Part shown: positions 1-11,409 of the stretch, one piece after another
Layout: every line of letters begins with the position of its first letter
Numbering within the stretch: position 1 is the first letter of the stretch
From: Thereva unica
Taxonomy: Eukaryota; Arthropoda; Insecta; Diptera; Therevidae
Reading direction: 5' to 3'
DNA: 64,000 bases
NCBI GenBank assembly: GCA_949987705.1
Contig: OX465286.1
Location: forward strand, 16,381,676-16,445,675
Made by a program: the position numbers and the translations under genes
Notes under the pieces: model-generated
The model's input: the letters and a program-made list of their open reading frames with translations, nothing else
Databases searched by the model: none
What the model was told of the DNA's origin: nothing

Positions 1-156
1 CGTGCTTTATTTATTCTGGAACTTACGTCTTCTTCTGCCCCACCATTTTCGGTAATAATGCTACCGAGGTAGCAGAATTTATTTACCAGTTCCACGTCAC
101 GGTTATTCAGCGCTGTCCGTTCAATGGTGTTTGCATTTATCCGCATTTCCTTAGTT
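1..156 (-). pseudogene. RTE-type LINE reverse transcriptase fragment, cut by window edge
   Basis: On the minus strand this reads as the segment downstream of the polymerase palm of a non-LTR retrotransposon. It contains the hallmark LGSIITENGGAEEDVSSRI, which in endonuclease-RT LINEs follows the YADD region. The element would copy its own RNA into a nicked chromosomal site. About 50 codons are open and the rest lies outside the window. The upstream end stops abruptly at the GATCACTTTAG array. The same peptide recurs at 13.95 kb, so both belong to one family. The RTE-like assignment rests on motif style and not on an alignment. Confidence 0.75.
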
Positions 157-236
157 TCAGATCACTTTAGGTAACTTTAATCCCTTTAGATCACTTTGGC
201 CCATTTAGATCACTTTTAGTCAATTTGATCATTTCC
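157..236. repeat. Degenerate GATCACTTTAG array, block 1
   Basis: About seven imperfect copies of a 10-13 base word (GATCACTTTAG, TTTAGGTAAC) follow one another directly after the LINE fragment. The register drifts and spacers vary. The same word dominates a larger block at 672-912 and reappears at 1272-1312. Confidence 0.75.
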
Positions 237-671
237 CGGCTAAAAATAGACTAAAAATTTACAGAATTTGTAAATTTTTAATAGCAGTCGGACGGAAACT
301 CTACTTAGGCAGTGAACAAGAGACGGAACCACGGAACTGAAAATGTACTACAAATTTGGTAAAATCGACTGAAAGCTGTGGGCATGGAAGTAAATCAAGC
401 GAAATTTAGACGGAAACATTAAGACATTTTGATGGAAAGAGTGACAATTAGAAATTTTCAAAAAAATTTCTAAGTCCGAGAAATGGCGAGTCCTCCTTCC
501 TAAGAATTTTCCAAGTCTAAAAGTGTTAAAAATGTCCGCCTTGTCTCCGCCTTTTTCAGTCTTCTGTTAATACTTGTAACAGCTGATCTCAGTTTTAGGT
601 GCAACTAATAATTTCTGCCTTACTTCAGACAGAATTCCGTCTAAAATTCATTTTCATTTTCCTTTCAGTTT
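237..671. other. Non-coding stretch between two GATCACTTTAG blocks
   Basis: No gene is seen. The words GACGGAAA and TGGAAAG recur loosely, and TTTCAAAAAAATTTC is a small inverted repeat. It separates two blocks of the same short repeat. Confidence 0.5.
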
Positions 672-912
672 TATAGTTTCACCCGGGTTTAGGTCACTTT
701 GATCCCTTTTGTCACTTTAGGTTACCTTAGGGTTCTTTAGGTCACTTTATATCACTTTAGGTTACTTTAAGTCACTTTACGTCACTTTAGTCACTTGAGG
801 TCACGTTGATTCTTTTAGATTACTTTGATCACTTTAGGTACCTTTGATCACTGATCACTTTAGGTCACTTTGGGTCACTTTAGGTCATTTTAATCACTTA
901 AGATCATAGCCG
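672..912. repeat. Degenerate GATCACTTTAG / TTTAGGTCAC array, block 2
   Basis: More than twenty copies of an approximately 10-12 base unit with consensus ACTTTAGGTC are strung together with point changes and small length changes. Every copy reads in the same direction. A third short block lies at 1272-1312. There is no coding potential. This is a decayed microsatellite or minisatellite. Confidence 0.85.
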
Positions 913-1271
913 GCTGATTATGTGGGTAGTAATTCCCATCCGGTGACTAAAATATCCACCCGGAATTTGAGCGTGCGACATGAGGTTTTTAATTATGTAC
1001 AGTTATTGAATCTCACACCATAAGAGAAGACATGGTCTACTAACTTCCTTACACTCCTCACACTGATTTGTAAACAGTCTCTCCACTTTTGGATAAGTCT
1101 GTGGGCCACCGTCCCCAAACAGACAATTCCCACTGCCCTTGGCAATCGAACTGTCCGATTCACAATGAAGTGCCTTACCTTCTGTCCTTTTTAGATGAAA
1201 TACCAAAACAGTTTGGAGAGTGGAGGAGGGAGTCTGACCACCCACCCGGGCCTCAAACAATCCACCAACAC

Positions 1272-1312
1272 TGCTTTAGATCACTTTTCTTCCTTTAGAT
1301 CACTTTAGGCCA
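1272..1312. repeat. Short GATCACTTTAG block 3
   Basis: Three copies of TTTAGATCACTTT lie within 41 bases, in the same orientation as the larger array upstream. Confidence 0.7.
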
Positions 1313-2059
1313 CTTCTATAACTCCGAACCAATCCGATATTTAAGCTTCTCCCGTATCAAAACTCCAGATATTTCTGCCACAGTCTGGAGATTCTGAATT
1401 GCTGAAACATTCGGACTTCTCGCACTCTCTAGGAGCTTTGAGTAGCTTATGGTCTTCAATTACGGTTAGGAATAATAAATGGCGCGCTTTTAACTGGCTA
1501 CCAAAAAAATCGTTACAAATCGTTCATTCAAATTCCAACTCGGCTCTGCCAGAATAAAAACGTAAGAGGTGGAGTTAACTCGAAAATAAACGCTCGAGGT
1601 CCAAAAATTGAACTTGACTCGGACCAACTGTGAGGGCCAAGCGAAAGTAATACCCTTACTATAGTCAGTGAGAGGATGCCAATACAGAAAAAGGAAGTCG
1701 CTTTCACGAAAGTAGGAACTAAAATTTTAGTGAACGGAACAGCATCATCCAAGCCGACCTATCTAGGTTGAGGCAGATGAGATAGATCTATATCAAGGCG
1801 CAGGGAAAAAGGGAAGAGGACTAAAAATTGGGACGGAACGAGGGCAGGCAGAAGGCACATACGGTGCCCACACAGAGGACCTAAATACTTCTAGTCCTAA
1901 AAATAACGTCGTGGCGTTTACAAAGCGGTAGGCCTTCAAATCCCCTAGGGAACCGGGAGAATCCATTAGAAGAATGGCAAGAGGTTTGCTTGGACTATGG
2001 TATAGCGGAAGAAAAAGAAGCTAAAAAAGAGGAAAAAGCAAACCGGCAAAAAGGGATAA
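1313..2059. other. Intergenic, no gene recognised
   Basis: Short open frames here show no family motif on either strand. No inverted repeat or RNA gene is seen. Confidence 0.4.
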
Positions 2060-2185
2060 GGGGTTGGCCATAACTTACGTGAGGCGTTTTTTGGCGATTT
2101 TTCTATCCTCATCCTCCTTAGTGAGATGCCGTTTGGCTGGACCCCCCCCACATCCTAATCTCACGTGAGAATGTTAAAAATGTTA
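2060..2185 (+). mobile_element. GGGGTTGGCCAT-ended MITE fragment (family M2, copy 1)
   Basis: The left end reads GGGGTTGGCCATAACTTACG followed by TGAGGCG, and the interior carries CTCACGTGAGAATGTTAAAAA. Copies with the same end and interior occur at 3.27, 15.12 and 18.23 kb. Only one terminus is present here, as in every other copy in the window. This looks like a small non-autonomous DNA transposon or a terminal fragment of one. The superfamily is unknown. Confidence 0.65.
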
Positions 2186-3267
2186 AAAAATCTCTAAAAT
2201 GCGTATTTATGGTCGTAACCACGGCAAGTCGGGTTTTGCCTTAGAAGAGAGAATTTCAGGAAAAGCCCTCGCATATAAAATCCGTATACGCAACCGTAAT
2301 GAAATCTGGGTCAGTCGACTGTCAAATTGGGTTAGAATTGCCAAATTATATCTGCTTTGTTTACATTAAGATGAAATGCCATCAGCTGATTGATTATAAT
2401 TCGGTGTAAACTGCGTGTAAAAAGTTCATTTTGGTGGACAGGGGGGGGGGGGCTGGAGCAGGATTTTATTTGAGATAGCTGATAATTTGGAGCACTCATT
2501 CAACGAGCATTTCATTACGCTAAAATTCGTCGTATGCCTTCTTCTAAGGGCCTTTTCGCGGGTCAGTGTTACTTGGCTCGTACTCTGCAGCACTCACCGA
2601 GTCGCCCGTTTGGCTGGCCGGTGGAGGCTAAGCAATCGAAGAGCTACTAAGCTACTTTCTGAAGTTTGCATAATCGCGTAAACATTTTTGGATAGGTTTC
2701 AGCCATATCTTAAGGCCCCAATTAACACCCAGGTCGTCGGCAGGTCGTGGCCTGAAAGTTTTCACCTTGAGGCCAAGTATGACCATACACTCAACGGCCG
2801 CCAACTGTATGGGGCCAGCAATCGAAGAAAGCTGAAAAATTTATTGTCAATTCGGACCTGAAGATCTGAACTTCTATTTCCTCTCAAGCTCTGATTTTAC
2901 GGCAAGAATTCACGCCGTATCCACTCGGAACGAAAAGAAAGGCGCGAGCTAGGCGCGAAAACCATCTACCTTGAAGTTTTCATTGAGGCCAAGAACATTT
3001 TTGCAGTTAAATTAATAACCTGCTATGCTAAGCTGTCATCTTCGCCTGTGTGTCTGTAGGTAATCATGACTTCACCTGCATGCCACGGCCTGTAAGGCGG
3101 ATACTTGGAGTATCATCTCTCAGTCAGTCTGAGTCAAGCTTAGTCGTGCCGGCCGACCTGGCCTGAAAGGCCTCTGTTTACCGTCGGTGTGTAAGTGAAT
3201 GGAGTCTTTAGTGGAGAAACATGTTTACCCAGCTTTCTCGCAATTTTGCACGGTTTCTTGTAAAACA
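2186..3267. other. Intergenic, no gene recognised
   Basis: A run of ten or more Gs lies near 2442. Short frames are not supported by any motif. CCAAGTATGACC and GGCCAAGAAC-type words do not form a repeat. Confidence 0.4.
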
Positions 3268-3371
3268 TTTACGTGATATTTTCCGAGACCCCCCCCTTTC
3301 CACCACGTGAGATTGGGTGATATTCTCGACCACCTCCCACTAAATGCCTCACGGAATTAATGGACAACCCC
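3268..3371 (-). mobile_element. GGGGTTGTCCAT-ended MITE fragment (family M2, copy 2)
   Basis: Read on the minus strand the outer end is GGGGTTGTCCATTAATTCCG followed by TGAGGCA. The interior has CACGTGGTGG, a run of Cs on the plus strand, and ATATCACGTAAAT. It aligns by eye with the copies at 15.12 and 18.23 kb. Confidence 0.7.
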
Positions 3372-5694
3372 AAAGACTAGAAGAGGAAGGTTAAAACGAA
3401 CATATCCTTAACAGACCTTGGCAACGAGGTAACAAGTTTCAGGCAAACGCAGAAAAGGGATCTTCTGGTGGAACTGGAAGATAAGCGTCAACAAAGCGCT
3501 GGACATCCAGTAGGTCGAATTCTTGGTAGTACAAGCACAACATAAGAGGCCGCATATCAGGAATCTCGTATCAACACTAAAGGAGCCACCGAGGAAACAA
3601 TGAGGAACCCGGAAGATGGTTTCTCGCTCTCTAGCAAGGATTGGAGGTGTATAAGTCTACAGTCTAGCCTAGTCTAGTCTAACGATAGCAGCATCGAAGT
3701 AGCAATATGGTAGAGAAGTTGACTGCAGACCCGCGAGTTATCAAGACGTGACACTAGGTTTACATGACTCACTAGGAATTCGTATATTAACAATTTTCCG
3801 GCCACAGGTGACAAAACGGCGTAAGCCAGTAACCCCCACTCTAGTCCTAAAGACCCAAACCCAAAAGCAATTAATAACAAAAAAAAAACATTGGAGCCTC
3901 GTGCCGCCCAAACGCAATTTCGCATAGTTAGTTACTGTAAATTAATTTCATTGCGCGGTCAATCGTCGTCCTTGCCTCGTCACAAAAAAATACGAAGCAA
4001 AAGAAAAAACTAATAGCAGTCCCTCCTTGTCATCCTGCTGTCACGGAAAATGACTTTAATTGGATGAAGTAATTCGGTTAAGAGGCAGGCAAAAGGGTCG
4101 CGCTCCATCTCCGCCGCTTATTTATCCATTCATGGGGGTGGGGGCATTTTTCCGGAATTATTAAATCTGTGCCCAGCAAAGTTTAACTGAACAAAATTTA
4201 AGGATTCCTAAGTTCATTAGCATTCCGCTCCTCCGGAAAGGAGACTAGGAGGGAAAAAATTAAGAAAAGAATATCCCGAAAGGACGTGGCAGATGACTTC
4301 TTAATTCCTCCCTCTCCTCCTTGGTGGCTATTAAAAAGGGTTTAATCGCGTCTTTTCGTTATTTTTTTAAGTCCATTGTTTGTCCTTTCATTATGATATC
4401 CTGTCAGTTTTTTGTTTGGTTGTAATTATTTGGGGGTAGGCAAAGGGCTAAGGTGTTAAAAATTCTTCCAAGGATTAAGCAAAAAATTCAATTAACAATG
4501 ATTTAATAAAATTGTTTGTTTTTATACTTTAAAGCTGTTCCTTAAGCCGTAGGGAAGCTCCACCAGCACCACCCCCGCGACCTTTCTACCCCCGGTAATG
4601 AAATTCATCTTTTGTATTTTTTATATATCACAAGGATTCCTTTTATTATTATTATCATTTTTTCCGTTCTTCTGTTTTCTTTGAAATATCCTGTCCTCCC
4701 GTTTTTGTGCCACATTTCCTTTTTTCCTGCAGATAATGAGAGCCTTTTGTTCTGCCCCCCCCGCACCCCCTCCCACCCCGTCAATGGGGATATAATTATG
4801 GATAAAAATGTCTGTGCGAGTTTTTTCATCAAAAGAATATTGATGCGGATTGAAGACAGTTATAAATACCTCGGAAAAGTAGAGAGATTAATTATTCGGG
4901 GAGCATGGTGCACACGATTGCGAAAATAGAAGTGGAGGAGGTGGGTCGGTTGGGGGTGCAGAGAGAACAATTCTACCCTATTCATGGAATTATTAAAGAG
5001 GGATAAATCCATAATACAAAGAGAAGTAAGACGCACAGATTTCATCCTTCGAACCTTTGGAGGGCACTTGGGATAAAAACTTAACAGTCCTCGGAATTGT
5101 GACTTTGTTTTAGATTTTTTTTTTTGCTTGCATTTAGACAATTTTAATAATATTTAAAGTATACCCTTTCATGTGCACGATGAGATTTTGGAATGATTTA
5201 TATATTATATACCACAAATAAAAGGATACGAATGTACAAGGCAGGATATATATATATCTAACTATGTTGTTAAATTTAGTAATCTTTTAGGGTAGTAAAC
5301 ATCAAGCGAAGTTAATCCTTAATCGTATATGTTACCATAAACATCATCCTAGTTTATTCCAACACAATATCCATCATTGAGAGTGACTTGATGACTTAAC
5401 ACTTCTTTTCTTTCTTCTGCGGCGAAGCGTTACCAACAAATTGAACACGCCGCTTCTTGACAAGGAACTCCCGACAACTTATTTCCATAAAGAAGCCCCA
5501 AAATACGCAGATCCAGCTTGGATAAGCAACCTATTCCAAGTTGACTTCTCCATACAACTACTGGATTGTGAAGTAGTATCCCCGCGAAGAAAGAAGTCAA
5601 AGCAACTCAGGTGATTTTGCCTTCCAAATATGATTGGCTGTTCCTGAACTCAACATCGAACGCCTTCAGATGGAAAACAGCTTCAGCTTCAGTA
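3372..5694. other. Intergenic, AT-rich, no gene recognised
   Basis: It contains poly-C, poly-A and TATATATA tracts (about 5190-5260). The longest open frame (4612-4929, 105 codons) is low-complexity hydrophobic sequence with an overlapping antisense frame. There is no evidence that it is expressed. Confidence 0.4.
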
Positions 5695-6100
5695 GAACAA
5701 AGCAAGCGAATACAACTCTCTCATTTGGGGCGGCGCTCCGAAAACCACCTTGGCGTGGCTAGAGAAAGTACAAAAAAGGGCCTTCAAACTTATCGGTGAC
5801 GACGCCGTTTGCTCCACCACCGTAGGAATGTAGCAGCACTGACAAAATTATATCGCTACTATCACGCGACTGTGGAACAACTTTCCTCAGTCAGTATTCC
5901 CGAACTCATACAACACCCAAGAATTCAAACGCAAGGTTCACCACCATCACCTCCAACGCCCACCCGACTCCCCCTAATCTTTCTCTCTATCCTTCGAGCT
6001 AAGCTTACTACTAGACATTGCACCATGACGTGTACGCCATGACGGACTAGTAGTACAAAGGATGACACCTAAGCTTAGACTATCACATAAAAAAAATCAT
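5695..6100 (+). pseudogene. Jockey/CR1-like LINE 3' end (copy 1)
   Basis: One frame gives EYNSLIWGGAPKTTLAWL and QKRAFKLIGDDAVCSTT. Another gives HRRNVAALTKLYRYYHATVE and the RLWN-type tail ending in KRKVHHHL. This is the C-terminal tail of a jockey/CR1-like reverse transcriptase, beyond the catalytic palm. At least one frameshift and a deletion of the middle of the tail are present. The 3' UTR ends with GACACCTAAGCTTAG and an A-run at about 6087-6095. The same 3' UTR is found at 41.69 kb. The copy is 5'-truncated, as is usual for target-primed insertion. Confidence 0.8.
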
Positions 6101-6111
6101 AGTGACTGTTC

Positions 6112-6395
6112 CTCCGAAATAAGCACTCTCCTGCCTCCACGGCATTCTTATACCATCAACATCCGCTTAGCCCACTCGTCTCATTCTCTCCACCTGGCAC
6201 TCCCCCGTTCACACCCTCAGCAAACTAGTAATTCATTTCTAAATAGACCAACTCGACTGTGGAACGGCCTTTCCAGTCAGTATTTCCGAACTCTTACAAC
6301 ATCCATGAGTTCAAATGCAGGGCTCATCGCCATCTTCTTCAACACCCTCCCGAATCCTCATAACCCTTAACCTATTTCCCTGCTGTACTAATAGT
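6112..6395 (+). pseudogene. Jockey/CR1-like LINE 3' end (copy 2)
   Basis: This is a second tail of the same family lying head to tail behind copy 1. The RPTRLWNGLSSQYF segment corresponds to the family's R-T-S-R-LWN-LPSSVFP block, followed by NTLPNPHNP. It starts with CCTCCGAAATAAGCACTCTC, the same breakpoint as in the fragment at 23.95 kb. The 3' UTR stops before the poly-A, where an RNase H LINE begins. Confidence 0.75.
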
Positions 6396-7110
6396 CTATT
6401 GATTATGTCATATAGAAAGGAACTAAGACGTTCTGAATGTCGCAGATCTCTTAACGAGATGGCTCAGCAGTTCAGGACACTCCACGTATGGGTGCCCGAT
6501 CACCGAAATATAGAAGGATAGTATAGCTGATGAACTCGCTCTCCTTCCAGGAAAGAAAAGGGTAGGTATACCTTGGACCACTTTTAAACTTCGATGCAAC
6601 AAGCAAAAAAGCATTGGAGAGATCTTTATAGATGCACCGTGGTCAAATTAACCTGGCCCTCTTATGATTTCAGGCGAACCACCTCACTGCTGAGCCTCGG
6701 TAGACAAGACCTTTCAGCTATAGTGGGAGTGTTGACCGGGCACTGCTGATAAGGACGCATGCTACCCGCTTAGGTATTGAGACATACGATTTTTGCCGAA
6801 CCTGTAAGAATCTGGACGAGGACGAGTAAGAATCCGGACGAGATATACTGCATCTCCTCTGTCACTGCCCAGCCCTAAGCAGAAGGAGACTAACCACATT
6901 TGGTGAGCCCTTTCTAAGCACGCTTGCAGAGATCGCGGAGATTAGGATCCCTCAACTTAGAAGATTTATTACTTCCTCGAGATGGTTCAGCGAAGAAACG
7001 ACACTTGAACATCAGGTTTAAAGTGGGATCACTAACGGCATCACAATGGACCTATCCCTTTGGCCTAAGTGTACGAGCACAAACCAACAGCTCAGCCATA
7101 TCTAACCTAA
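6396..7110 (+). pseudogene. RNase H domain and C-terminal tail of an I/R1-group LINE
   Basis: VWVPDHRNIEG and ADELALLPG match the end of the RNase H domain carried by some LINE polyproteins (family pattern VWVPGHRNIPGN-ADELA). Downstream are the remnants of the cysteine-histidine tail: LTGHC, then CRTC, LHLLCHCPA and FGEPFLS, in shifting frames. Such tails follow RNase H in I- and R1-group LINEs and probably bind nucleic acid. Stops and frameshifts are frequent, so the copy is dead. The 5' end joins the jockey tail without a spacer. Confidence 0.7.
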
Positions 7111-7114
7111 CCTA

Positions 7115-7287
7115 GCCTAAGGCCTTTGATAAGGTAGACCATCATATTTTACTTGTTAAACTCTCAAGATTTGGAATAACTGCTTCTGCCATTGAATGGT
7201 CAAGTGGTGTCGTTATCAGATTTCAAGGATTCCTTTCAAATGAAGTCAAAGTAACTTCCGGTATTTCTTAGGGCAGTCATCTTGGCC
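7115..7287 (+). pseudogene. LINE reverse transcriptase fragment (AFDKVDHH block)
   Basis: It reads KAFDKVDHHILLVKLSRFGI and ends with a damaged QGSHLG, so it spans RT blocks A to B of a jockey-like LINE. The first catalytic aspartate is in AFDKVDH. A stop replaces the glutamine before GSHLG. It resembles the RT at 11.4-13.3 kb. Confidence 0.75.
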
Positions 7288-7415
7288 ATCGAAACGCGAC
7301 AGATAGACAAAGATGCGATCAACAAACACCGATTGAAGAAGAAATACAAAAACGTCGACTACGATGGTTTCGACATGTTTTGGCTAAAGAATATCGAGGG
7401 CGACTTAAAGAAGCA
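7288..7415 (+). pseudogene. LINE C-terminal fragment (RLRWFRHVLA)
   Basis: One frame reads PIEEEIQKRRLRWFRHVLA, the conserved RRLRW-GHVLR stretch near the end of endonuclease-RT LINEs of the RTE-like kind. It is wedged between two RT fragments and is not continuous with either. Confidence 0.55.
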
Positions 7416-7435
7416 ACGATTATCAGTTATCGTGA

Positions 7436-7830
7436 GATTACGGTACTGGTGCTTCTGGATTTCTCGATTCGATTATGTAGTTCACTCTGTTCTGCTTTCC
7501 CAACTTGACCACTTTTCTTCTTCTGCTATTCGCCTTTCTACTCTCTTCTGACGTCAATATGTTGGCAATTGCTATGTTGAATCCTCGTTCCTACCAGTGC
7601 CTGTGTGGGTTCCGCAAGGCTCTATCATTGGCCCTATTCTCTTTTCGCTGTATGTCAATGATGTTTCCCGTGTTATCTATCGCTCCTTCTTTCATCTATA
7701 TGCTGATGATCTCCAGCTGTATACTTCAGGTGCTCCTAATCAGTTTGAACTCTGTATTTATGAATTTAGTTGGTTCTTCAGGGACCACCACAACTTTGTC
7801 AAACCGAAACCAACTATTAGGATTTGATCG
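7436..7830 (+). pseudogene. LINE reverse transcriptase fragment with YADD
   Basis: TVLVLLDFS (block A) is followed in another frame by VPQGSIIGPILFSLYVNDV and LYADDLQLYTSG. These are the QGS-GP block and the catalytic YADD of a jockey/CR1-type RT. The stretch between them has lost its usual length. It is the only fragment in this cluster with an intact YADD box. Confidence 0.8.
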
Positions 7831-9209
7831 AACTCATTCCAGTCAATCCTTCTTAGGTTTTTTTACGGTTCAAGCTTTAGTTTTTACCTTGAAGCGTATC
7901 CATCAAGCGATCCAAGATTAACACTCAATTTGATACTACCCAGGCCCCTGGAAACTGAATCAACAATCGACGCAATTGAGAAGATCGCTGAGCACACACA
8001 CACACACTAACTACATTAGTCCCAAAACAAAGAACAATGCATAATTATTACCTTTTTAATGAAATCATCATTTAATTGCATTGTGAACGGTGAGACCGCT
8101 GCGGCAGAAGTAATGCTGGCTGCAGCACTCTCCCGCTCGCGCGCATTCTCCTGTAAACCATGTCAAGAAGTCAATCAACCTGTTCCGGAAATTTTTAATT
8201 TTAATTCGCTTTCGCGTGTGAGAGCGAGCCCCGCCAGAAGAAAGAAATTATCTAATTTTCTCGTTTGATAATTTCGATGAAATTAACAAAATTTATGGGC
8301 CCATATCCGGTGTGTAAAGTTGCGCGCGCACTGTGCGCTCAAACTTTTTCCGCATGTAAACAAAGCCACACCATAAACCGTACACAGGGCACGGTTACAC
8401 AGAGAAATTACTATATATAACAATTATATTTAAATTGTGTGTGCTTTTGGTGTATCCATGTGTGATGGATGCTGGCTACCTGACGTACACTGTAGTGTTG
8501 CTTTTTTCTCCGCACCACCCTGCAATATATGTGGTGGCACCCAAAGTGTGTGCATGAACGTTCCACCGGCGCTGCTGCTGCAGAGCTCCCCAGTCACAGT
8601 GGCTTGAGGTTCCACTTTTGGGCACATTTAAAAACGGCCCAACATTAATGAGGCTTTCGTTCGTGATTTAATTTGATTTTAATTGATCTCATATTGTTAG
8701 TTCCGCAATTATTCTTGCTGTTATGTGATTTTCATAGGTTCGCCTTTTTTGTTTGTTGTTGGTAATAATAATTTTATCCTCATTCTTCGTTCTTTAACCC
8801 GCAGTCTAGTATATGCCAGTTAATGGGTGGACAGAATGCCGATTGAAACAGTGCTGGAATGGAGGGGGGGGACTCATTTTGTGGCAAGTGAGCCATGAAT
8901 GTGGGACGACTTCATAGAATCTAACTATTGTTTAAGGACAAGCAGAAGTCGTTGGTACGTCAGACGGTGGCATCTTGATCTTTCATCATCTATTATGGCT
9001 AAAAACCAGCAAGGAAGGAATCAATTTTATCTCTTAATTGCATATCATCCAATGTCTACCGTTCCTGTTCCCGTTTCTTCCTAGGGAGCATCTTGCTTTC
9101 TTGTCCTTGTCCCTTGTTGCATACATAGTCCACCACTAGCGACTGAAAAAACAGACACCTGGCAAGGGCAACCAGGAGTGCTGGTGCTGGCCTGGAGTTC
9201 GAGGCCCAG
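7831..9209. other. Intergenic; (CA)n tract and GC-skewed patches
   Basis: A (CA)7 tract lies near 7995-8008, and a small palindrome, GCGCGCACTGTGCGC, near 8321. No gene, RNA or TIR pair was recognised. Confidence 0.4.
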
Positions 9210-9287
9210 CGGCACCGACAGCAGCTTATCCGTTGCAGGGACGTCCCGCTCTGACCGCCAGAGAACGGATAAAAGAAGAAGAAGAAG
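9210..9287 (+). repeat. Hairpin repeat H, copy 1 (GA-rich tail)
   Basis: GCGGCACCGACAGCAGC, then TATCCGTT, GGGACGTCCC and AACGGAT, followed by AAAAGAAGAAGAAGAAG. The two halves of TATCCGTT/AACGGATA can pair around the GGGACGTCCC palindrome. Further copies are at 10.07, 38.91 (minus) and 53.56 kb. The tail suggests the 3' end of a LINE or SINE. Confidence 0.75.
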
Positions 9288-9587
9288 TCCGGTGGATATA
9301 AGATAGAATAAAACTCTCTTAGAAGCCACCCCAGTCTAAGGTGACCCAAGATATTACTACAGAAGCATGGCCTCAAGGGAATGCTGTAACGCAACAATTT
9401 GGTGCCGCTGTTTAGGTTTACAGAACAGCACCCACCGCTGTAAGCAAAAGGCAAAACAGAACGTTACCTCTGTAAAAACGATATCAAACAGACCAACAAC
9501 GCGCAGCACAACACAGATATAAAACGCCGGTGCTTGCCGGTTGTATTGGAAGCGTTGATTCCGCTACCTGATGACTGGACAGAGCTA

Positions 9588-9695
9588 CGGAGAGTTGATC
9601 CAGTGGTACCGAACGACCGATAAACTGACAAACCACGGAGAGTTGATCCAGCGGGAGACCGAAAACCATCAGAACCCTGGAGAGTTGATGTGGTT
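9588..9695 (+). repeat. Three-copy GGAGAGTTGAT short tandem repeat
   Basis: GGAGAGTTGATCCAG begins at 9589 and 9637, and a shortened GGAGAGTTGATG at 9679, giving steps of 48 and 42 bases. The units share CAGNGG-ACCGA-type flanks. Confidence 0.6.
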
Positions 9696-10071
9696 GTACA
9701 TCGACAAATATAGACAAGGACTACCACTAGCCCGCTAACCCTGATGTCCTCTTCTTTACCTCTCCTCGATAATTGTATGTATTTAAACCTTGGGCATCTC
9801 TAAGAGTTGATACGCCACTCCCGACATTACATGGCCAAATCAAGCCGATTTTCGAAGGCACAGAATGAATGAGGAGTAGCGTCTCATCTCCGATAACAAG
9901 GGGAAAACGCTTGATATCAGTATGGTAGAAGAAATAAACTTCCCTCGCACTCGTGTGTTTCCAATTCCAACTCAATCTGGCCCACCCCCCACCCCCTCCC
10001 TCCCTGTAATCGACCATTCCAAACGCGAGTGCCATTTTCCTTAGCGGTCCCCTAAGTACTAACCAACTCCG

Positions 10072-10183
10072 CCGAAGAAACTAGGCAAGAAACTAGGCAT
10101 TTTTCAAAGCGGGACCGACAGCAGCGTATTCGTTACGGGGACGTCCCGCTCGGACCGCCAGCTAATGGATCAAAGAAGAAGAA
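10072..10183 (+). repeat. Hairpin repeat H, copy 2
   Basis: It starts CCGAAGAAACTAGGCAAG and continues through GACCGACAGCAGCG, TATTCGTTACGGGGACGTCC, CCGCCAGCTAATGGAT and CAAAGAAGAAGAA. It is longer at the 5' side than copy 1 and matches copies 3 and 4 there. The stem has one change (AATGGAT for AACGGAT). Confidence 0.8.
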
Positions 10184-10384
10184 CTAGCCATGTCCAATGC
10201 TGGTTGACCTCTAGCAGGAACCGGTCTAATGAGTATGGTAATGGCACCCTTTATGGTCACCAAGATAATTGCCCGGTTCCTTCGTCCTATACAATTGGAC
10301 GGACGCACCCATAATGAAGTCTAGAACGACTCCAAAGCCAACCTCCTGTCAAATAAATAGCGGTAAGTGTCAGAATGGGCGTGC

Positions 10385-11140
10385 TTGCGACTAACAATCC
10401 GGAGACTCTTTTGACCACGAAACAACTAGTTATCGCGCAAGGAAATATTCTGGGGGCGGTAGCCGAATTGGCTCAGCGCTCAGAACAGCCCAGATCAGTA
10501 AGGGTCGGTGCGCCCTCTATGATGGGCCGCCTTAAGCCTTGGAAGGAGCAAGCCTTATTACTGTAGACGGGAACAAGCTGCCGCGCAGCCTTTTTGTAAT
10601 CAGGTACTTTCCGGCAGCAGCAGAGGACTCCACTGGCATTATGTTGAAAGTATAGGGGTCCAAAAGAAGACCCTAAGGATGTAGGAGTGGAGAATACTCC
10701 ACAAAGTGCACCGCATGAAATTCACAGAAAAGACTGCAATTTTGGGCTGATGGTAGGAGAAGCCTCTTTTAACGAAAAGGTGACTCTCTCCACCTCTCTC
10801 ATCAACCTTACTAGTTGAAGCAAGCCCTAATGCCCAACCATGCAATACAAACAACCAAATAGCCTCCAAAGAAGATGGTGCTGTTGGCGACACATTGGGG
10901 AAGCAACTCTGAGAAAACATACTTCCTCTATTGCCGCTACAGGCGGAACTGTGACTCAAAAACCACCATCGAAATCCTTATGGGGCCCCAGCCCATAAAG
11001 GCTTGCAAATGGGGAGATACAGTCCCGTAAGGAAATGGCTGGCAGGCAGTACTCGAAAAAAGTATTATATAGGACAACTGGAAATACCATTTATGTGAAG
11101 TGAAAGCGTCGAAGAAAGGGCGTCGAAAGACAATCTCGCT
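10385..11140 (+). repeat. Copy of the core of the 45.5-kb hAT element
   Basis: About 756 bases match, with scattered changes, the minus strand of 45.53-46.30 kb. Shared peptide-like runs include NNPETLLTTKQLVI, VGAPSMMGRLKPW and ETGTSCRAAFL. The frame has stops after roughly 64 codons here and 96 in the other copy, and the rest is scrambled, so the region once may have coded. No TIR is found at the ends of this copy, so it is truncated. The protein family was not recognised. Confidence 0.75.
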
Positions 11141-11409
11141 CTACCAAACAAAATTTCAAAACGCCCTAGCGGTTAAACCCTTACAATCGAGTTGTGAAAA
11201 ATCGGGACAGGCACTGAAAATTCGGGACTGTCCCGGGGAAATTCAGGGCGTATGGTCACCTTAATCAACAATGACATAGAAACGAAAATAAAAATTTGAT
11301 AAGAAGTAAACGCGAGTTGCCAAAGTTTGTGAAGTTTGTGTTTAGAATAGGAATTTTTTTTGGTGGATATTGCTACCTCCCATACCCATGGCATGTCAAG
11401 TCCTTGATA

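Noticed and set aside
1003..1260. Minus-strand frame with LQTVLVFHLKR, reminiscent of ubiquitin-specific protease sequence
   Set aside because: The resemblance is to a short common phrase. No catalytic Cys or His box is nearby and an antisense frame overlaps. It is not enough to call a gene.
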